DNA of 5,538 bases from Deltaproteobacteria bacterium. Lineage in GTDB: Bacteria > Desulfobacterota > DSM-4660 > Desulfatiglandales > HGW-15. The stretch covers positions 1-5,538 of the forward strand of contig JAFGPH010000656.1 in NCBI GenBank assembly GCA_016926135.1, given 5' to 3'. Below the pieces are notes generated by a model. It searched no databases. It was not told the origin of the DNA and saw nothing but the letters and a program-made list of their open reading frames with translations. Position 1 is the first letter of the stretch, and every line of letters starts with the position of its first letter. Positions 4,717-5,538 of this stretch are shown here, piece after piece. Position numbers and translations under genes: made by a program.

Positions 4717-5538
4717 TCATGCACCCCCTTTCTTGTGCGCATCCATGAGATCCACGAACAACTCCGTTTTCCGCTTGGAGCCGGGTATATCCATCTTCCG
4801 GACATCCACCGTTTCAGTATCGTATTCTACGGTCGGGATTTCGTTTTTGAAGATGCGCTGCATCGCTATGTAACCGTTCCTGAAATCCGTTTCACAACTA
4901 CGGGTAGGCGCCAACAGAAGCCCATCGGCGTTATATTCCTCTACCATTGCCCTGGCCATTTGTTCCAGTGCCCAGTAGGACCTCACTCCTTGCCAGGTAG
5001 GCCAACCCAGGACTATTCTCGCGAGTGCGGATAAGGCCTCTCTTCTGCCGGTCAGATCCAGGGCGTCTACCCATGCAGGGTCAATGGGCTGCCATGACCA
5101 TTTTCCATCCACAAATCCCCTGAAATTGCCTGCCGTGCCGAACGTGTAAACAGAGGCCACGATCTCGGCTCCGGCGTCTCTCAGGATTCTCGCAATTTCC
5201 GGATGGCCATAGGTGTGTGCCAGTCCGAAATAGACGATCCGGTAGCGCTGATAGGGGGCCACACTCTGTCCGTTCTCAACCATATGTCGCACTTCTTCCA
5301 GCAATGCCTCATAGATGCGCACGCATTGCTCGGTTGTCCTGTCCACCATGGCCGGAGGAAAAAGGGCGATAAGGCGGCGCTCATCGAGCGGCGCAGGAGC
5401 GTGCATGTTCAGCGCACATATGTTCCCCCACAGAACCAGTACCTTGATCTCGTTTCTGGCCGCCTTGATAAACCGCTCGTCCGAAAACCCCCTGCCGGTC
5501 ACCCTCTCGAGCCAGCGTATGCCATCCTCCATCTGGTC
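4717..5538 (-). CDS. 2-hydroxyacyl-CoA dehydratase / benzoyl-CoA reductase family subunit (BcrB/BzdO/HgdA-like), C-terminal part (5' end beyond window)
   Basis: The frame is open to the right edge: two further codons (Asp-Gln) precede the ATG at 5532, so that Met is internal. About 273 residues are visible. They begin in the helix before the VTGR motif (WLERVTGRGF), which in family members lies well inside the protein. A full length near 430-450 aa is therefore expected, as for BcrB/BzdO. Counting from Met 5532, visible landmarks are YRIVYFGLAHTYGHPEIARI (97-116), an alpha/beta segment of the second domain, VYTFG (128-132), and LLAPTRSCETDF (206-217). Cys213 of that last motif fits the conserved TRTC/NRSC cluster cysteine. 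IPTVEYDTETVD (232-243) follows, then a short tail ending in HKKGGA. It is the first visible gene of the operon, 6 nt upstream of its partner subunit. Dehydratase versus dearomatising reductase cannot be decided from this fragment. Confidence 0.9.
   Translation of the reverse strand, partial: DQMEDGIRWLERVTGRGFSDERFIKAARNEIKVLVLWGNICALNMHAPAPLDERRLIALFPPAMVDRTTEQCVRIYEALLEEVRHMVENGQSVAPYQRYRIVYFGLAHTYGHPEIARILRDAGAEIVASVYTFGTAGNFRGFVDGKWSWQPIDPAWVDALDLTGRREALSALARIVLGWPTWQGVRSYWALEQMARAMVEEYNADGLLLAPTRSCETDFRNGYIAMQRIFKNEIPTVEYDTETVDVRKMDIPGSKRKTELFVDLMDAHKKGGA

Noticed and set aside
4155..5034. Other open frames overlapping the two large subunits (both strands)
   Set aside because: They are shadows of the two HgdA/HgdB-family genes, whose conserved cysteine motifs establish the true frame.

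Overview
The window reads as part of the genome of an anaerobic bacterium, most likely a deltaproteobacterial (Desulfobacterota-type) sulfate reducer or syntroph. This rests on gene content (ATP-driven, oxygen-sensitive CoA-thioester reductase or dehydratase subunits with a dedicated CoA ligase) and moderate GC. It is an inference; no taxonomic marker is present.

All supported genes lie on the minus strand, so the operon reads from right to left. The order is: the C-terminal part of a large BcrB/BzdO/HgdA-like subunit (4717 to the right edge), a complete 387-residue BcrC/BzdN/HgdB-like subunit (3547-4710), two consecutive BadF/BadG/BcrA/BcrD-family ATPases (2756-3550 and 1908-2759), a phenylacetate-CoA-ligase-like adenylating enzyme (570-1889), and a 57-residue protein of unknown function (385-558). 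Junctions are tight: a 6-nt gap, two 4-nt ATGA overlaps, an 18-nt gap and an 11-nt gap. One polycistronic, partly translationally coupled message is likely. A 201-nt intergenic stretch (184-384) follows and holds a nested GC-rich palindrome. Beyond it is the N-terminal 61 residues of a TetR-family regulator running off the left edge.

Two different large subunits plus two different ATPases is the composition of class I, ATP-dependent benzoyl-CoA reductase (BcrCBAD, BzdNOPQ). An ordinary 2-hydroxyacyl-CoA dehydratase has two large subunits and one homodimeric activator. The natural reading is that the ligase activates a carboxylic acid, perhaps aromatic, to its CoA thioester, and the four-subunit enzyme then reduces or dehydrates it using ATP-driven low-potential electrons. 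The substrate cannot be read from the sequence.

Both ATPases depart from the usual second phosphate motif while keeping the cluster cysteines, so this is a divergent member of the family. No electron-donor ferredoxin, hydratase or dehydrogenase of a benzoyl-CoA pathway is visible here. There are no rRNA or tRNA genes, insertion sequences or CRISPR arrays in the window.
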